Notes under the pieces: generated by a model | Database searches by the model: none | What the model was told of the DNA's origin: nothing | The model's input: the letters and a program-made list of their open reading frames with translations, nothing else | Program-made: the position numbers and the translations under genes | DNA from: Euryodendron excelsum | Lineage: Eukaryota; Streptophyta; Magnoliopsida; Ericales; Pentaphylacaceae | DNA length: 64,000 nucleotides | Assembly (NCBI GenBank): GCA_033060915.1 | Contig: CM065387.1 | Span: 41,491,001 to 41,555,000, forward strand | Direction of reading: 5' to 3' | In this document: one piece after another, positions 10,815 through 22,880 of the stretch | Position numbering within the stretch: position 1 is the stretch's first letter | How the letters are laid out: each line of letters begins with the position of its first letter

Positions 10815-13605
10815 CCTTATTTTTTATTAAAAGCAAAATTTCATTGATAAAATGAATACAGAGGACAACAAAAAGGAGTTGCACTCAATGGCTCAACATA
10901 AGGGAGGAGCCTCAGGAAGAACACACAACCACAACAAAGACCCAAAAGCTAAGACAAAACAAAAAATGAAAGAAAGCTCACCTAAGAAAACTACAAACTA
11001 GATAAACTAAATGCAAAAACCTGAGCCCTCAATTACAACCAATGAAAAAGGCCCCAGACCAAACTCAAAACACAGGTAGCTAACAACAGAGACACCCTCA
11101 TCCAAATTCTGACTGCTAATTGGGGAGGCATGAGAGATTATTACCAGAGAATAAGAAAGCCAGGAGAGGTGGTTCCTCCACGATCCCTTCACAACCACTA
11201 CTTAGTAACAGCTTCCGACTTAACACCCTTTAGAGGACACCATGTTTAAGAGATACTAGAGAAACATCAAGGGATTTAACACCTTCAATAGAATGAAGAA
11301 AATTAAACCAGCTTACTAAACCACTTCAGGTCTTGGCATGAATCCATTGCCAAACCTGCATCTTGATATCTTCCATTAAATCCTCCCAAAAGACCGTTTT
11401 ACTATTGAAAAGAATATCATTTCTTGCTAACCAAATACACCAGGCAAAGGCTTTGAATAATGCAAGCCATATATGCTTGCCTAGATTGAGTTGTCTCTAA
11501 TCCATCCACCAGCAAAAAAGGGACTCAAAGGAAGCTGGACGCACCCATTCAATGCCCCACCATAGTAGGATCTTACTCCAAACTTCCAGGCAAAACTGCA
11601 TGTTAAGAGTAGATGATTTGAGTATTCAAGTTCAAATGAACAAAAAACACAAAGATGGCTTTCAACTGGTTTAAGAATTTTTCTCTTCATCATGAAGGCT
11701 TTTGATTTTATTCTATTCTGTAAAGCCAGCCAACAGAAGATCTAGACCTTTAGGGGAGCCCAAGACTTCCAGAGCCATTTCCTCTCCAACCTAAATTAGT
11801 CATTAGAGCCCACAGCAGCACTATCGTCAGCTTGTATGCAAAAATATTTGGTAGAGAAAACACTAGAGCTATCTACTTCGCAAAAACATAAGTCCTCCTT
11901 ATTCTCTTTGAAGGTGACATTGTTAACTATGACTTTTAATTCCTTGAAGCTAGATTCCTCCCATGAGAAGAGATTTCTTCTAAACTTGAACAACCATGCA
12001 CCTAAACCATCTTTGCAATCAGCAATCCTATCATTTTTTTGTTCAGACAAGGAATAGAGTCTAGGGAATCTGTTTTTCAGAGATGAGCCACCCACTCATA
12101 GATCCTTCCAAAAATAAATTAATCACATGTTCATTGCTCTGATAGGAGTAAGGCCCAAACCGCCATTCTGCTTGCTAAAATTAACCTAATACCATTTACC
12201 AGTTTATTCCTTTCTTGCCAGGATGGTTCCCCCACAAAAAGTTCTTTTAAAGTTTATCAATTTCCTTGCAACCTTTGATGAAGACCTTGAACAAGGACGT
12301 GAAGTAGATTGGTAACTGAGCAAGAGTGGGTTTTATCAAGGTGAGTCTTACCCCTACAGAAAAGAGCATTTTTTTCCATGGGGCCAGCCTATTCCTTATT
12401 TTGTTCATAACACCTACCCAACTAACAGAGTTTCTAGGGTTAATTCCTAAGGATAGCCCTAAGTACTTCATAGGTAGAGACTGTTTCTTACACTTAAAAA
12501 TATCCTGGATTTTTTTATAGGAAATAATCATCCAATCCAACCCCACTTATCACTAATTTCTGAAAATTAATTTTAAGGCCAGAAAGCACTTCAAAACATC
12601 TCAAAATCCTTTTAAGATTCCTGACTTCATCAAGCTCAGCTAAGCAAACTAGAAGAGAATCATCTGCAAATTGTAAATGTGAGAGGGTCATACCTTTTGA
12701 GCCCACCATACATCCTTTGATGAGGTTTAGCTTCCTTGCTCTCTGCAGCAGAATATTTAGCCCTTCACAGACAATGATGAAAAAGAATGGGGATAATAGA
12801 TCCCCTTGTCGCAACCCCATTTTCATGGAGAATTCCTCTGCAGGAGAGCCATTAACCAAAATAGAAACCCTAGAGCTTGATAGGCATTCCTTGATCCAAG
12901 CCTTCCATTTCATGCCAAAGTTCATCATACACATCATTTGCTAAAGAAACTCCTAATTTATGTTATCAAAAGCTTTTTCAAAGTCAAGCTTAAGAATGAG
13001 ACCTCTTTGCTTTTTCCTTCTCCATCCCTCAATTACTTCATTGGCTATGAGAACACTATCTAGAATCTGTCTATCTTTTATGAATGTAGACTGATTATCC
13101 CCTATAATTTCCCCCATCACCTTCCTCAATCTAATGGAAAGAGTTTTTTAGAGTAACTTATAGATGGATGACAGTAGAGAAAGGGGTCAAGGGACTCAGG
13201 GGACTCACATTTAGGCACCAGGGTGATGAATGAAGAATTAATTCCTTTTACCAACTTACTATTTGAATGGAATTCAAATATGAATTTGTTAATCTCTGAT
13301 TTTGCAAGATTCCAAAAAAAATTTCAAAAACATATCCTAAAACCATCAAGCCCTGAGGCTTTGTTACCTTTACAACTACTCAGAGCATTCCAGATTTCTT
13401 CCTCTTCAAAATCAGCTTCCAGAGAAAGTTTGCTTTCATTACACACCTTGTTATATACCTCACGCTCCAGGATTGGTCTTGAATGAAAGTCCTCCGAGAA
13501 TCTAAAAGAAAATTCAACTTCCCCCCTCTCTTTTCTCTCTCTGAACCCACTTGGGTTTTCTTCTATTTTAATCCCCCATCTTCTTCCTCCCCTTTCTTGC
13601 ATGCT
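10815..13605 (-). mobile_element. LINE B (plant L1 type), 5'-truncated, minus strand
   Basis: The 3' end is the T/A-rich stretch at about 10818-10850 (AATAAAAAAT on the minus strand). ORF2 remnants run leftward from about 13560. The first recognisable part is the segment just before RT (FSEDFHSRP...LEADFEEEEIWNAL), so endonuclease and everything before it are missing. The 5' side abuts a truncated family X LTR. Orientation is opposite to LINE A, 5 kb away. Confidence 0.85.
11480..13560 (-). pseudogene. LINE B ORF2: reverse transcriptase pseudogene
   Basis: Best-preserved piece is 12515-12937, with KAWIKECLSSSRVSILVNG, the GLRQGDLLSPFFF block, the catalytic FADD (LQFADDSLLVC) and GLKINFQK. 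Next on the minus strand come YLGLSLG and GVRLTLIKPTLAQLPIYF (12247-12546). Then a middle segment (11796-12095), and zf-RVT with CVFCSFELEYSNHLLLTC (11481-11693). The frame changes between pieces and stops occur between them, so it is not functional. The catalytic FADD is intact here, whereas LINE A has FTDD. Similarity in block order shows LINE A and B belong to the same broad clade. Confidence 0.88.
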
Positions 13606-13629
13606 TAAAACAAAGGACTTCCTGGTCCA

Positions 13630-16577
13630 CGTGTAGGATTAGGCTATTGTAGATCACCGTGTCCGGGGCTTTCTCTTAGTTTAACCGGAGACCACGTGGG
13701 TTCGGCCCTCTTGATTATGTGGTGAAGCCTTTAACCTTGTATGTTCACGACCTCCAACTTGCATTGTGCATATCATGATCATCCATTCTTCCAAAAATTA
13801 TTTTTTTAAACTTATTTTCAAAACTTGCATCAAAATCGTTTTCAAAACTTGTGTTAAAACTTTCTTCTTCAAAACTTGTTTTCAAAATCACAATCCTAAG
13901 GTAATTCTAACATTTCCATGGCTAGGGTTGCTTTAGGAAAGTGTTATATTTAAAGTATCCAATATGGTCTATATTTTCAACTTCTTGTTATTTTCAAAAC
14001 CACTATCTTAGAATGGTTCTAGCCTTCTTATGGTTAGAATCATTTTAGGAAAGTGAGATATTTTTATGGACTTTCTAAAAATTCTCTTTTCAAATCTCTC
14101 TTTCTAAAAAAACCCCTTTTCCAATATATTTTCTAAAAAAATTCTCTCCAATCTCCTTTTCAAAATTCCTTTCCAAAATTGTTTTCTAAAAATTCTCATC
14201 AAAAATCTATTTTTCAAAACTCTTTTCAAAACTTCTTTCCAAAAAGCTCCCTTCAAAATTCGCTTTCTAAAAACGTTCATTAAATTTTCTTCCTAAAAAC
14301 TTTTTCCAAGAATCTCTTTTCTAAAAAAACTCTTTCCAAAAATCCCTTTCTAAAAACTCTTTTTCTAGATCTCCTTCCAAAAATCTTCCTTTCTAAAAAT
14401 TCACTTCCCAAAAATCTCTTTTCTTAGAGCTTAAGTCAAGCCCTAGAGCCAACAATTAGGAAACTTTAATTTTCCTTCCCAAAAACATGATTTTCAATTT
14501 CCTATTTTGGCCTCAAACTTTAGGTTTCCAAATCCTATTTTCTACGTCAACACTATAATCTTCCAAATCTAGGATTTCCAAAACTTCACCTTCTAATTCC
14601 ATGTCAAACCCAATCTTCCCTTTATAAAATCAAATCTAATCTCCCATTTAGGAAACTAGATCTAATCTTCCGTTTTTGGAAACCCAATCAAAAAATTTTT
14701 TTTTAGCAACAAAATCCAATCTTTTATTTTAGGAAATAAGAATCTCAATCCTTCCTAAATCTAAACTTTTCCTAATCCACTCCTTCCTAATCTCATATCT
14801 TCCTAAACCTTGAGTTTCCAAAATTTAAACTTTCAAAACTTTTCCAAATTCTGACATTTCCTAATTCCACACCTTTCCAAATTTCAACTTTCCAAAATTC
14901 TAAATTTTTAAATCTTTGTTAAACTCAAGTCTTTCCTAATTTCAAATCTTTCTAAAACTCAAATTTTGAATCTTTCTAAAATTCTAAGCTTTCTAAATTT
15001 TTAATCTTTCCAAATCCAAAACTTTCGCAAGTCAAAACTTTCCAAATTCAAATTTTTTCAAAAATCAACTCCTTAAACTTGAAACTTCCCTAATTCAAGT
15101 CCTTCCTAATTCAAAATCTTTCTTAAATTTGAACCTTTCCAAAACTCTAAACTTTCTAAATTCTAAATCTTTCCAAAATCTAAATCTTTCCAAAGTCAAA
15201 ATATTTCCAAAGTCAAAATCTTTCTTAATCCTAGCTTTCCAAATTTGAACATTTCCAAAATCAACCTTTTCTTAAAAGTAAACTTTCCTAAATTTCACAC
15301 ATTTCTAAATTCAAAACTTTCCTAAGATGTACCTTTCTTAATTCACAATTTCCCTAATTCAAAACTTTCTTAAAGCAAAACATTTCCTATTTCAAAACTT
15401 TCCAATTTCAAAACTTTCTTAATTCATAATCTTTCCTAAGTTTAAAACTTTTCTAAAATCAAACTTTCCTAAAATGAAACTTTCCTATTTTGAAACTTCC
15501 CTAATTCGAACCTTTTCTTAAATTCTAACTTCCCTAATCTTTCAAATCCAAAATTCGAGTCAAGTCTTTTCTAAATCCCTCCCAAGTCAAGTCAAATCTT
15601 TCTTAAATCTCAAATCCTTTCCTAAGTTCCATTTTTTCTAAGTTTAGGTTTCCTAAAACCGAGCTTTCCAAAATTAATCTTTCTTAATCCTCTAATCAAA
15701 ATTCCAACTCCAACTCTTTTCCAAGCCAAATCTTCTATTTTTTATTGGACTCTTGTCCGAACTACGACTGACCTGATTCCTCAAAAGGGATACGTAGACA
15801 ACCCTCATGGGTGCGGTCATAACTCTTTTTAAATCTCCAATTCCATAATTTTTCCAAACTTCCAACTCCAAAAATCTATTTTCAAATCTTCAATTTTACT
15901 TTCCAATTTCAAACTTCACTTCTTCTTTTGAAGTCAATTTTCAAAATCAAATCTTACTTTCAAATTTATCTTTTCAAATCCATTTAAAATCAAATTTCTT
16001 TTCAAATCTCTTTTCTAAAATCAAGTCTTATGCTTGCACTTACATATCATGCATCATATCAAATTCTTTTCTAAAAATTCTTTTCTAAAGTGGATAGTTA
16101 TTAGACATTTATTAATCAAAGACTTTAATAAGTGAACTAGGGTGAATAGACACGTAGGTACCGAAAGGGTAGGGTAAGGTGATGGCTTAGTGCGTCTTCC
16201 CTACACGTAACCAACCCCCAGACTTAGGATCATTATTTTCAAAGACCAAACGAAGTTATTTTCAAAAGAAAATGACTTAAATATTTCCAAAGGTTGCCAA
16301 ATAACTTGTTTTCTTAAAAACTCTCTCTTAAAGATATTTTTCAAAAAAAAAAAAAACCCTAAGTGTAATCCTCGGATTATGCTTAATTTTTAGGTGACCT
16401 AACTCACCTTAATCAAGTTAGGTGGTGACTCCAAACTTTTTCTAAAAGCTCTTTCTCAAAATCAATTTTCAATTTAACCTTAGTCGCACTCATTCTTCTA
16501 GGAGGATGAGTTCTAACGAGAGAGCACTGTGTTTTTTTCACTTGTCTTTTTCGGGTGCAAAAAATCAGGGCGCGACA
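13630..16577 (-). mobile_element. Family X LTR copy C, truncated, minus strand
   Basis: Read on the minus strand it begins TGTCGCGCCCTGATTTTTTG at 16577 and then matches copy B from 21355 onward: the 'gactcc/accacctaacttg' phrase, the block around 16150-16230 carrying 'ggtaccgaaagggtagggtaagg', and the block at 15750-15810 with 'aatcaggtcagtcgtagttcgg'. It ends in the stretch equivalent to about 23710 in copy B, so the 3' half is missing and no terminal TGTAAG is found. The long 'tttcctaaaattc'-type text at 13800-16100 is the reverse of the 'ttttgaaaa' text in copies A and B. The 5' edge falls inside a copia integrase. Confidence 0.75.
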
Positions 16578-17337
16578 ACCATCGAGTGGATGCATCTATT
16601 AAAACTATAAAATAACAAAATGGTCCACATGGTGGGTGTATCAGCCCACATATATCCCCCTGAATTCTTTGTAAAAAGGTTGGGGATTCAACTATTACTT
16701 TTAAAGGGGATGGTCTCACAATTAATTTCCCTTGTGAACAAGTGGGACATGTATAATCACTTAACAAAAGAATCTTCTGGTTCTTTAGTAGATGCCCATG
16801 AAAGTTCTCAATTACTCGACGCATCATCATTGATCCCGGATGACCAAGATGATCATGCCAAAGTATAAAATTCTTTAGGTCAAAACACTTTTGGTGCATT
16901 ACTTCAAGTGATCTCAGAATTCTTATAGTTGTATAATATAATCCAGAAGAGAAAGTAGTAAGTTTTTCTAATATATGCTTCTGGCATGAAACAATAGAAG
17001 TAATGTAAAGATATTCTTTATTATCTTTATTTGTTGTCTCTATATGATATCTATTACTACGTATATCTTTAAAATTGAGTAAAGTCCTTATAGCTTTAGT
17101 CAAATACATAGCATCATCAATATAGAGTTTTGTTCCTTTTGACAACAATATATTGGCTCTTACGAAACCTTCAATTAATTTTGTACTACCAAATATTGTC
17201 TTAACGTTATTTTCAGCTAACGTTAAGCTAACAAAATATTTTTTCTCTCGAAGAATTGTATGAGTAGTTGCATTATCTACTAAACATATATCTCCATCGT
17301 TCATCTTGGAAGCTATTAATACTTTGGTAGATTCCAT
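16578..17337 (-). pseudogene. Copia pol fragment: protease, GAG-pre-integrase, integrase start
   Basis: The open part starts near 17337. The protease-like motif is DNATTHTI, where copia proteases usually have an aspartate followed by Ser/Thr-Gly; this may be decay or the lineage's variant. GAG-pre-integrase is clear: LWHDHLGHPG, then CPTCSQGK. Integrase begins with QGDICGLIHPPCGPF and YFIVLIDASTRW, which holds the first catalytic Asp region. After TRW the frame passes into the LTR, so the residues that follow in the open frame are not copia protein. The first ORF residue need not be the true start, since the gag part is in other frames upstream. Confidence 0.85.
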
Positions 17338-17639
17338 ATCTCTATAAAAACAAAATATTAAAATTGCTTATTTATAAGAAAACGAAAACATTCATTTAAG
17401 AAATATGCTTAGAAAAACATTACACAAGATAATAATAAACTTAAAAGAACAATAATATAAACTAGTTGGTGTGGACATTTCCATTACCAATTAAGTGATC
17501 TATTTTTCCATCATGATCTTAAAAGAAATCTGAAATATCAAAGTGGGTGATTTCTACTGAGTCATCAAAGTTTGTGAAATTCATTTCTAACATTTTTTCC
17601 TTTATCTTATGTTGATGCTCGGTAAAGATCCACTAATAA

Positions 17640-18641
17640 TTTAGGCGTACGACAGGTACGTGACCAATACCCTCTCATACCACACCTATAATAAACATCT
17701 TCATAATTTTTGAGAGTTTATTCTGTAAACCTTTTCCCTTTTGTTGTTTTGTTTTGTTTTAGAATTATTCCACGAATTGTTTCACTGCTGGTGGTGTGGT
17801 GTAGTACTCTTAACTCGTGAACTTGAAGAATTATAATTGTTGTAATTGTTACCTCCACAATAACCCCCACGATGACGAAAATTATTTCTACCGTGTCCAC
17901 AACCGTGGCCACGTCCACTACCACAACCACGTTTATAAAATGAGACTGCATTTACTTCAGGAAATGGTGTAGAGCCGGTCGGAGGAGACTGATAGTTTTT
18001 CATCAGAAGCCCATTATTTTGTTCAGCTAGAAGGAGATGTGAAATCAATTCTGAACAGTTTTTAAAAGCCCGCTCTCAATATTACTGCTGCAGGAGCACA
18101 TTTGAGGCATGAAATGTAGGGTATATTTTTTCTAACATATCTTCATCAGTAATAGTTTGTCCACATAATTTTAATTGTGAGCTGATTTTAAATAATGTAG
18201 AATTATACTCACTAACAGCTTTAAAATCTTGCAACCTCAAGTGCATCCAATCATAACGAGCTTTGGGGAGAAACACGGTGTTTTGGTACTCATATCTCTC
18301 ATTTAAATTTTATCATAGTGTCAGTGGGTCTTTTACCGTGAGGTATTCAGTTTTTAATTCTTTGTGAATATGATGGCGAAGAAAAACCATTACTTTTACA
18401 CAATCCTACAGTGGGACTTTTACCGTGAGGTATTCAATTTTTAATTCTTCTTGAATATGATGGCGAAGAAAAATAATTGCTTTTGCACGATCCTGCTGAG
18501 ATTCATCATTTTTTTCTTTTATAGTATTTCCAAAAGTCTTTGCACACAAATGGATCTCAACATCAACTACCCAAGATAAATAGTTCTTGCCTGAAATGTT
18601 AAGAGTGGTAAATTCTAGCTTTACGAGATTGGACATTTTCA
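17640..18641 (-). pseudogene. Copia gag remnant
   Basis: Gag forms the virus-like particle in this element type. The start MSNLVKLEFTTLNISGKNYL (18641 downward) is the usual opening of this copia gag group, followed by SWVVDVEIHLCAKTFGNTIK. Further on are RYDWMHLRLQDFKAVSEYNS and QLKLCGQTITDEDMLEKI (18082-18276). Then comes a Gly/Arg/Tyr/Asn-rich tail (17782-17940) and a degraded zinc knuckle (YRCGMRGYWSRTC). Several frame changes and an 87-bp tandem duplication (18323-18497) break it. Confidence 0.85.
18323..18497 (-). repeat. 87-bp tandem duplication in copia gag
   Basis: 18323-18409 and 18410-18497 are near-identical, both beginning AGTGGG and containing 'ttttaccgtgaggtattca' and 'gaatatgatggcgaagaaaa'. 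As 87 is a multiple of three, it could first have been an in-frame duplication. Confidence 0.9.
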
Positions 18642-18871
18642 AAATACTACACTCTCGAGATAACAAAGTTTTAAAATCCCAATAAATAAAAATAATATAA
18701 AGAAGACATACTATAGAACTTTTGTCAAATATATGATACAAATCCCACTCATCTGAATCTTTAGTCGAAAGATAAATTTTATTTGTTAATATTATTCATT
18801 AATAGTAAAATTACTATTTATAAATAGGAATTACTATTGTTGCATAGTATCATATGTAATACGTATATAAA

Positions 18872-18903
<32 letters not shown>

Positions 18904-19275
18904 ATTTTTTGTCCATATTATAACTTTCAATCTAGACATCAAAATATAGTCAAAGTACATGTCTATAGGAAGGTATTAAAATAAGGATTCCAAATCTATA
19001 AATATCATATGCCAAAAGTTTAAGATCTGGGAGAAATAAACAAACAAAGGTTTAAAATATTACTATTCATCAACTATTCAACAAATATAAATTATGCCAT
19101 GAATTGAAGAGTGAACAATAAAGAACACAAAATAAAGATAAATTAACTGAAATACTAATGACACATAAAATGAAGTACCTTCACTGATATAATGAAGTAC
19201 CTTCCAGATATAAGGAAGAACACAATTATATTTTACGAGCACTTAAAATATCGTGCCGATAACGTGTTATAAAAC

Positions 19276-21042
19276 TAAATGAATATTAAACAAGCAAAAT
19301 ATTCAAACACAATATATAATAAAATTAGTTTTTTTGAAACTGTCAAATAATACTTAAATGGTTTTTCTAAAATTATTAGAGATAGTTCTTCTTAATCACC
19401 TAAGCATGTATTTCTTTCATAAGACAAAATATAAAGATAACAGAAATTTAAATAGTTTACCTACACTCTTTATTTTTTTTTTTCTATTTTCTCTCTTCAT
19501 CTTTCTCTTTGTTTTCTTTCTCTCTTTTCTCTTTCTCTCTTCTCTCTTCTCTCTTTTTTTCTCTTCTTACGCAATTCCTATTTCGGTCATCCACCAACAC
19601 ACATTTTCATAACAAATATCTAGGCTCAATAATATATATGGAAGAAGAAATTGGTGTTGAGGTTACTTGTACAATTTAGGTATGATGGAGAAATACTTCG
19701 TGTGTTTTGTACAATTTTCATGAGCGTTTCATTATGTATAAGTCCATTTATACAGGTTTGGACAAGTAAGATTTTTTTATTTTAAAACAAAAAACTCATC
19801 ATTAAAACTTTTAATTACAAAAATACAACCGCTATATCATATTGGTAAGAGTTTATGTGCTCTGCAAGGACAATACTTTCCTTACAAAACCAAAATAAGT
19901 TGATTTTTAAAAATGACATCAAATTTATACTAACAGAAAATTTTTGTTATTATTTTCAAAAGAGTTGATAGGGTCATCTGAACCCACTGGTCAGTATGTG
20001 GCGCCGCCCCTGCAGATTGACTAACATTTTTTAAGCAGACTTGCACACTATAAATTATATCATAGACCCAACTAAGTATTTGCATCTTGCCTGGAAGCGG
20101 AGATCTCAGCTAGTCAGCTGCCTTCACCAAGAACAGGAGGAGGACCAAACCGACTGGAAATACTGGGAGATCTGTATATAGTACAGGTATGCTGCTAGAT
20201 TTTTGTTCTATGATTCAGTTTTTGATGAATTCCATTGAAGAGATGCAAATTATTTTATCTGTGAGAGGGCCAAAATACAAGCTTAGTGGTTTATTATTGT
20301 TTTATGATTGGACTCATTCAGAATAACGAGCTCAGTTATGGATGAATTGACTACACAAATACTAGATGAGGTATCATGATACATGATATTTGTTGATGAT
20401 ATTTTTCACATGATGAAATAAAAGTAACGGTAAATACTAAACTAGAACTTCGGAAAAAATTTCAAAATCAAGAAGATTCAAGAGGAGTAGAATTAAAAAT
20501 GAATACAAATTATATTTAATCCAACTTTATAAAAAACTGAAATACGTATGAAGCAATAATTAGTATTCGAGGTCAAAAAATGCCAAAGAGTAAAAAAAAT
20601 TTGATATCTAGGCTCAATAATATATACGGAGCAAGAAATTAGTGTTGACGTTACTTATACAATTAAGGTATTATGGAGAAATAATTTGGGCGTCTTGTGT
20701 AAACAACACATACCAATAAAATTACAAGAAAAATTTTACAGGACATGTATAACAAGTCATACTTTTATGATACAAAGTGTTGGATGATCAAGAAATAACA
20801 TATTAGGAAATGAATATAGCTTATATGAAAATGCTAAGATGGATGTGATGTAAAATTAGGTAACATCTATTGAAGATAAAATGAGAAAAGTTCGATTAAA
20901 GATGGTTCGGGCATGTACAATGAAAAGCAATAAATGTTCTGCTAAAAAAAAATGACACTATTTACATTGCGAGTTAAAGCCCTTAGTTTTTTTATTGTTT
21001 TATTTTTCTAAAAGATGCCTAAAAAATTTCATTCTGTTAGCC
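19276..21042. other. Non-coding, probable copia 5' LTR remains and flank
   Basis: No gene seen. 19276 to about 19760 is where the copia 5' LTR (minus strand) should be. It includes a CT-rich stretch at 19470-19570. A 100-bp segment at 19616-19715 recurs at 20604-20703 in direct order ('atatctaggctcaataatatata...'). A MITE-like family Z fragment lies at about 19775-19900. Confidence 0.5.
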
Positions 21043-22731
21043 ACTGGTGGAGCCAGAAAATTTAGTGAAGAGGGCAACAATTAATCACAACTCATAAATT
21101 TTTTTTTTAGTGTAATGTTATACAACTACAATTTTTTTATAAAATTTTTGTACAAAATAGTTGGCTTATTTATTGTCCTCTCATTTCAAATCAAAACACC
21201 TAATATTTTGGCTCATAATTTTAAAAGTGCCATTTGATAGATTTTTTTTTAGTAAGAATGGCTTGTTTAATTATAGTTTTGATTCCTATTTGTTGTTTTC
21301 GTATTCTCGAATTCATAAAAACTAGTTTTGGGAATTGTATTCGTGTTTGGTAAGTGTCGCACCCCAGTTTTTGAGGGGGTGTCCAAGGTCCTTTCGGCTC
21401 GGAGACCCAAAAGCACGGAACTCTGTCACTATAACTCATCCTCCTAAAAGGACAAATGCGACTAGGTTTGAATTGAAGATTAATTTGATTAAGGGCTTTT
21501 TAGAAAAATAGGAGTCGCCACCTAACTTGATTGAGGTGAATTAGGTCACTTATCACTAAGTATTAATCCGAAGATTAAACTTAGAGTTTTTGAAAAAAGT
21601 TTTGAAAAACTCCCACGAGAGAGGGTTTTTGGAAAAATAGGTTGTTTAGCAACCTTTGGAAAGATTTAAGCCTTTTTTTAAAATAACTTCATTTTGGTCT
21701 TTCGAAAACAGAAATCTATGGTCCGGAGGTTGGTTACGTATAGGGAAGATATCCTAAGATTATCACCCTACCCCGCCCTTTCGGTACCTACATGTCTAAT
21801 CACCCTTTTGTTCACTCACTAGAATAACCGGTTACCATTGTCCACTTAATATCCACTTTAGAGTTTTGAAAACGGAGTTTAGTCATCACTTTTTGGATGA
21901 ATGATGTATGATGCAAGTTTTGGAAGAAGTTTTGAAGACACGGGAGTTTTGGAAGAGCTTTGAAATAGAAACTTTAAATTGATTGATGTCTTTGAAAAGG
22001 GGATTTGAATTGAAATTGAAGTAATGACCGTAACATTTTGGGTTGCCTACATATCGCATTTAGCGAGAATCAGGTCATTTATAGTTCGGGCAAGAGCCCG
22101 ATGGAAAATAGGCGTATTAGGGCCTTTGGAAGGTTTAAAGATACTTTGGGGTCTTTGGAGAGTTTGAAAAGCTTAAGACACTTTGAGGTCTTTAGAAAAG
22201 TTTAAGACACTTTGAGGTCTTTGGAAACTTTGACTCAAAATTGGATGGTAGAGTGCTTTGAAAATGTTTTTGGATCAACTTAAAGGAGTTTTGGAAAATG
22301 CTTTGGAATGACTCAAGAAAACTTGAAAATGTTTTTGGAGTCTTGTTTTGAAAACCTTAGAGGCATGACTTTAAAATGTTTTGATGAATTAGTTTTTGAA
22401 AGTGGTATTTTAAAAATAGCTGAAGGTTTGAAATCCTAATATAGATAACCTTGGAAGGTGTTCTTGATGTGTCACCTTCCCTAACCATAAGAGGGTTAGG
22501 GATACCTTAGAGTTGTGAGTTCTTGAAAATGTTTTTGGAAATACCTTGGAGTTAGATTTTAAAATCTTAAAAGGATTGAAGGTTTTGGAAAAAGTAGGTA
22601 ATGAGTATAGTTTAAAATTGGTAGATCATTCAAAAAGGGTTCATGAGTTGGAACCTTGAAGCATACTAACTTGGATTGGGTTAGCCTACGATTAAGAGTG
22701 GCCTAAGATTAAGTTGAACTAGGGTTGACTA

Positions 22732-22880
22732 GCTAGGGTCAAGTTAACCTAAGGTGAGTGAACTAGGGTCAAGTTAACCTAGGGTTAGACAACTAGGGTC
22801 AAGTTAACCTAGGGTTGGTCAACTAGGGTCAAGTTAACCTAAGGTCGAACAAGTAGGGTCAAGTTAACCTAGGAATGAAT
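22732..22880 (+). repeat. 30-bp tandem repeat, 5 units
   Basis: The phrase AAGTTAACCT starts at 22741, 22771, 22801, 22831 and 22861, exactly 30 bp apart. The unit is roughly ACTAGGGTCAAGTTAACCTA plus ten variable bases. It corresponds to 1160-1312 in copy A. Confidence 0.95.

Larger units (their letters stand above)
16578..19275 (-). mobile_element. Ty1/copia remnant, minus strand
   Basis: Gag, zinc-knuckle region, protease, GAG-pre-integrase and the start of integrase follow in copia order on the minus strand. The integrase is cut at 16577 by a family X LTR. Upstream on the minus strand is a primer-site-like phrase 'TTATAACACGTTATCGGCAC' at about 19250-19273, typical of the 5' LTR edge in this copia group. 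RT and RNase H are absent. Confidence 0.8.

Noticed and set aside
16620..16868. Plus-strand 82-residue open frame
   Set aside because: Antisense shadow of the copia integrase/GAG-pre-integrase region.
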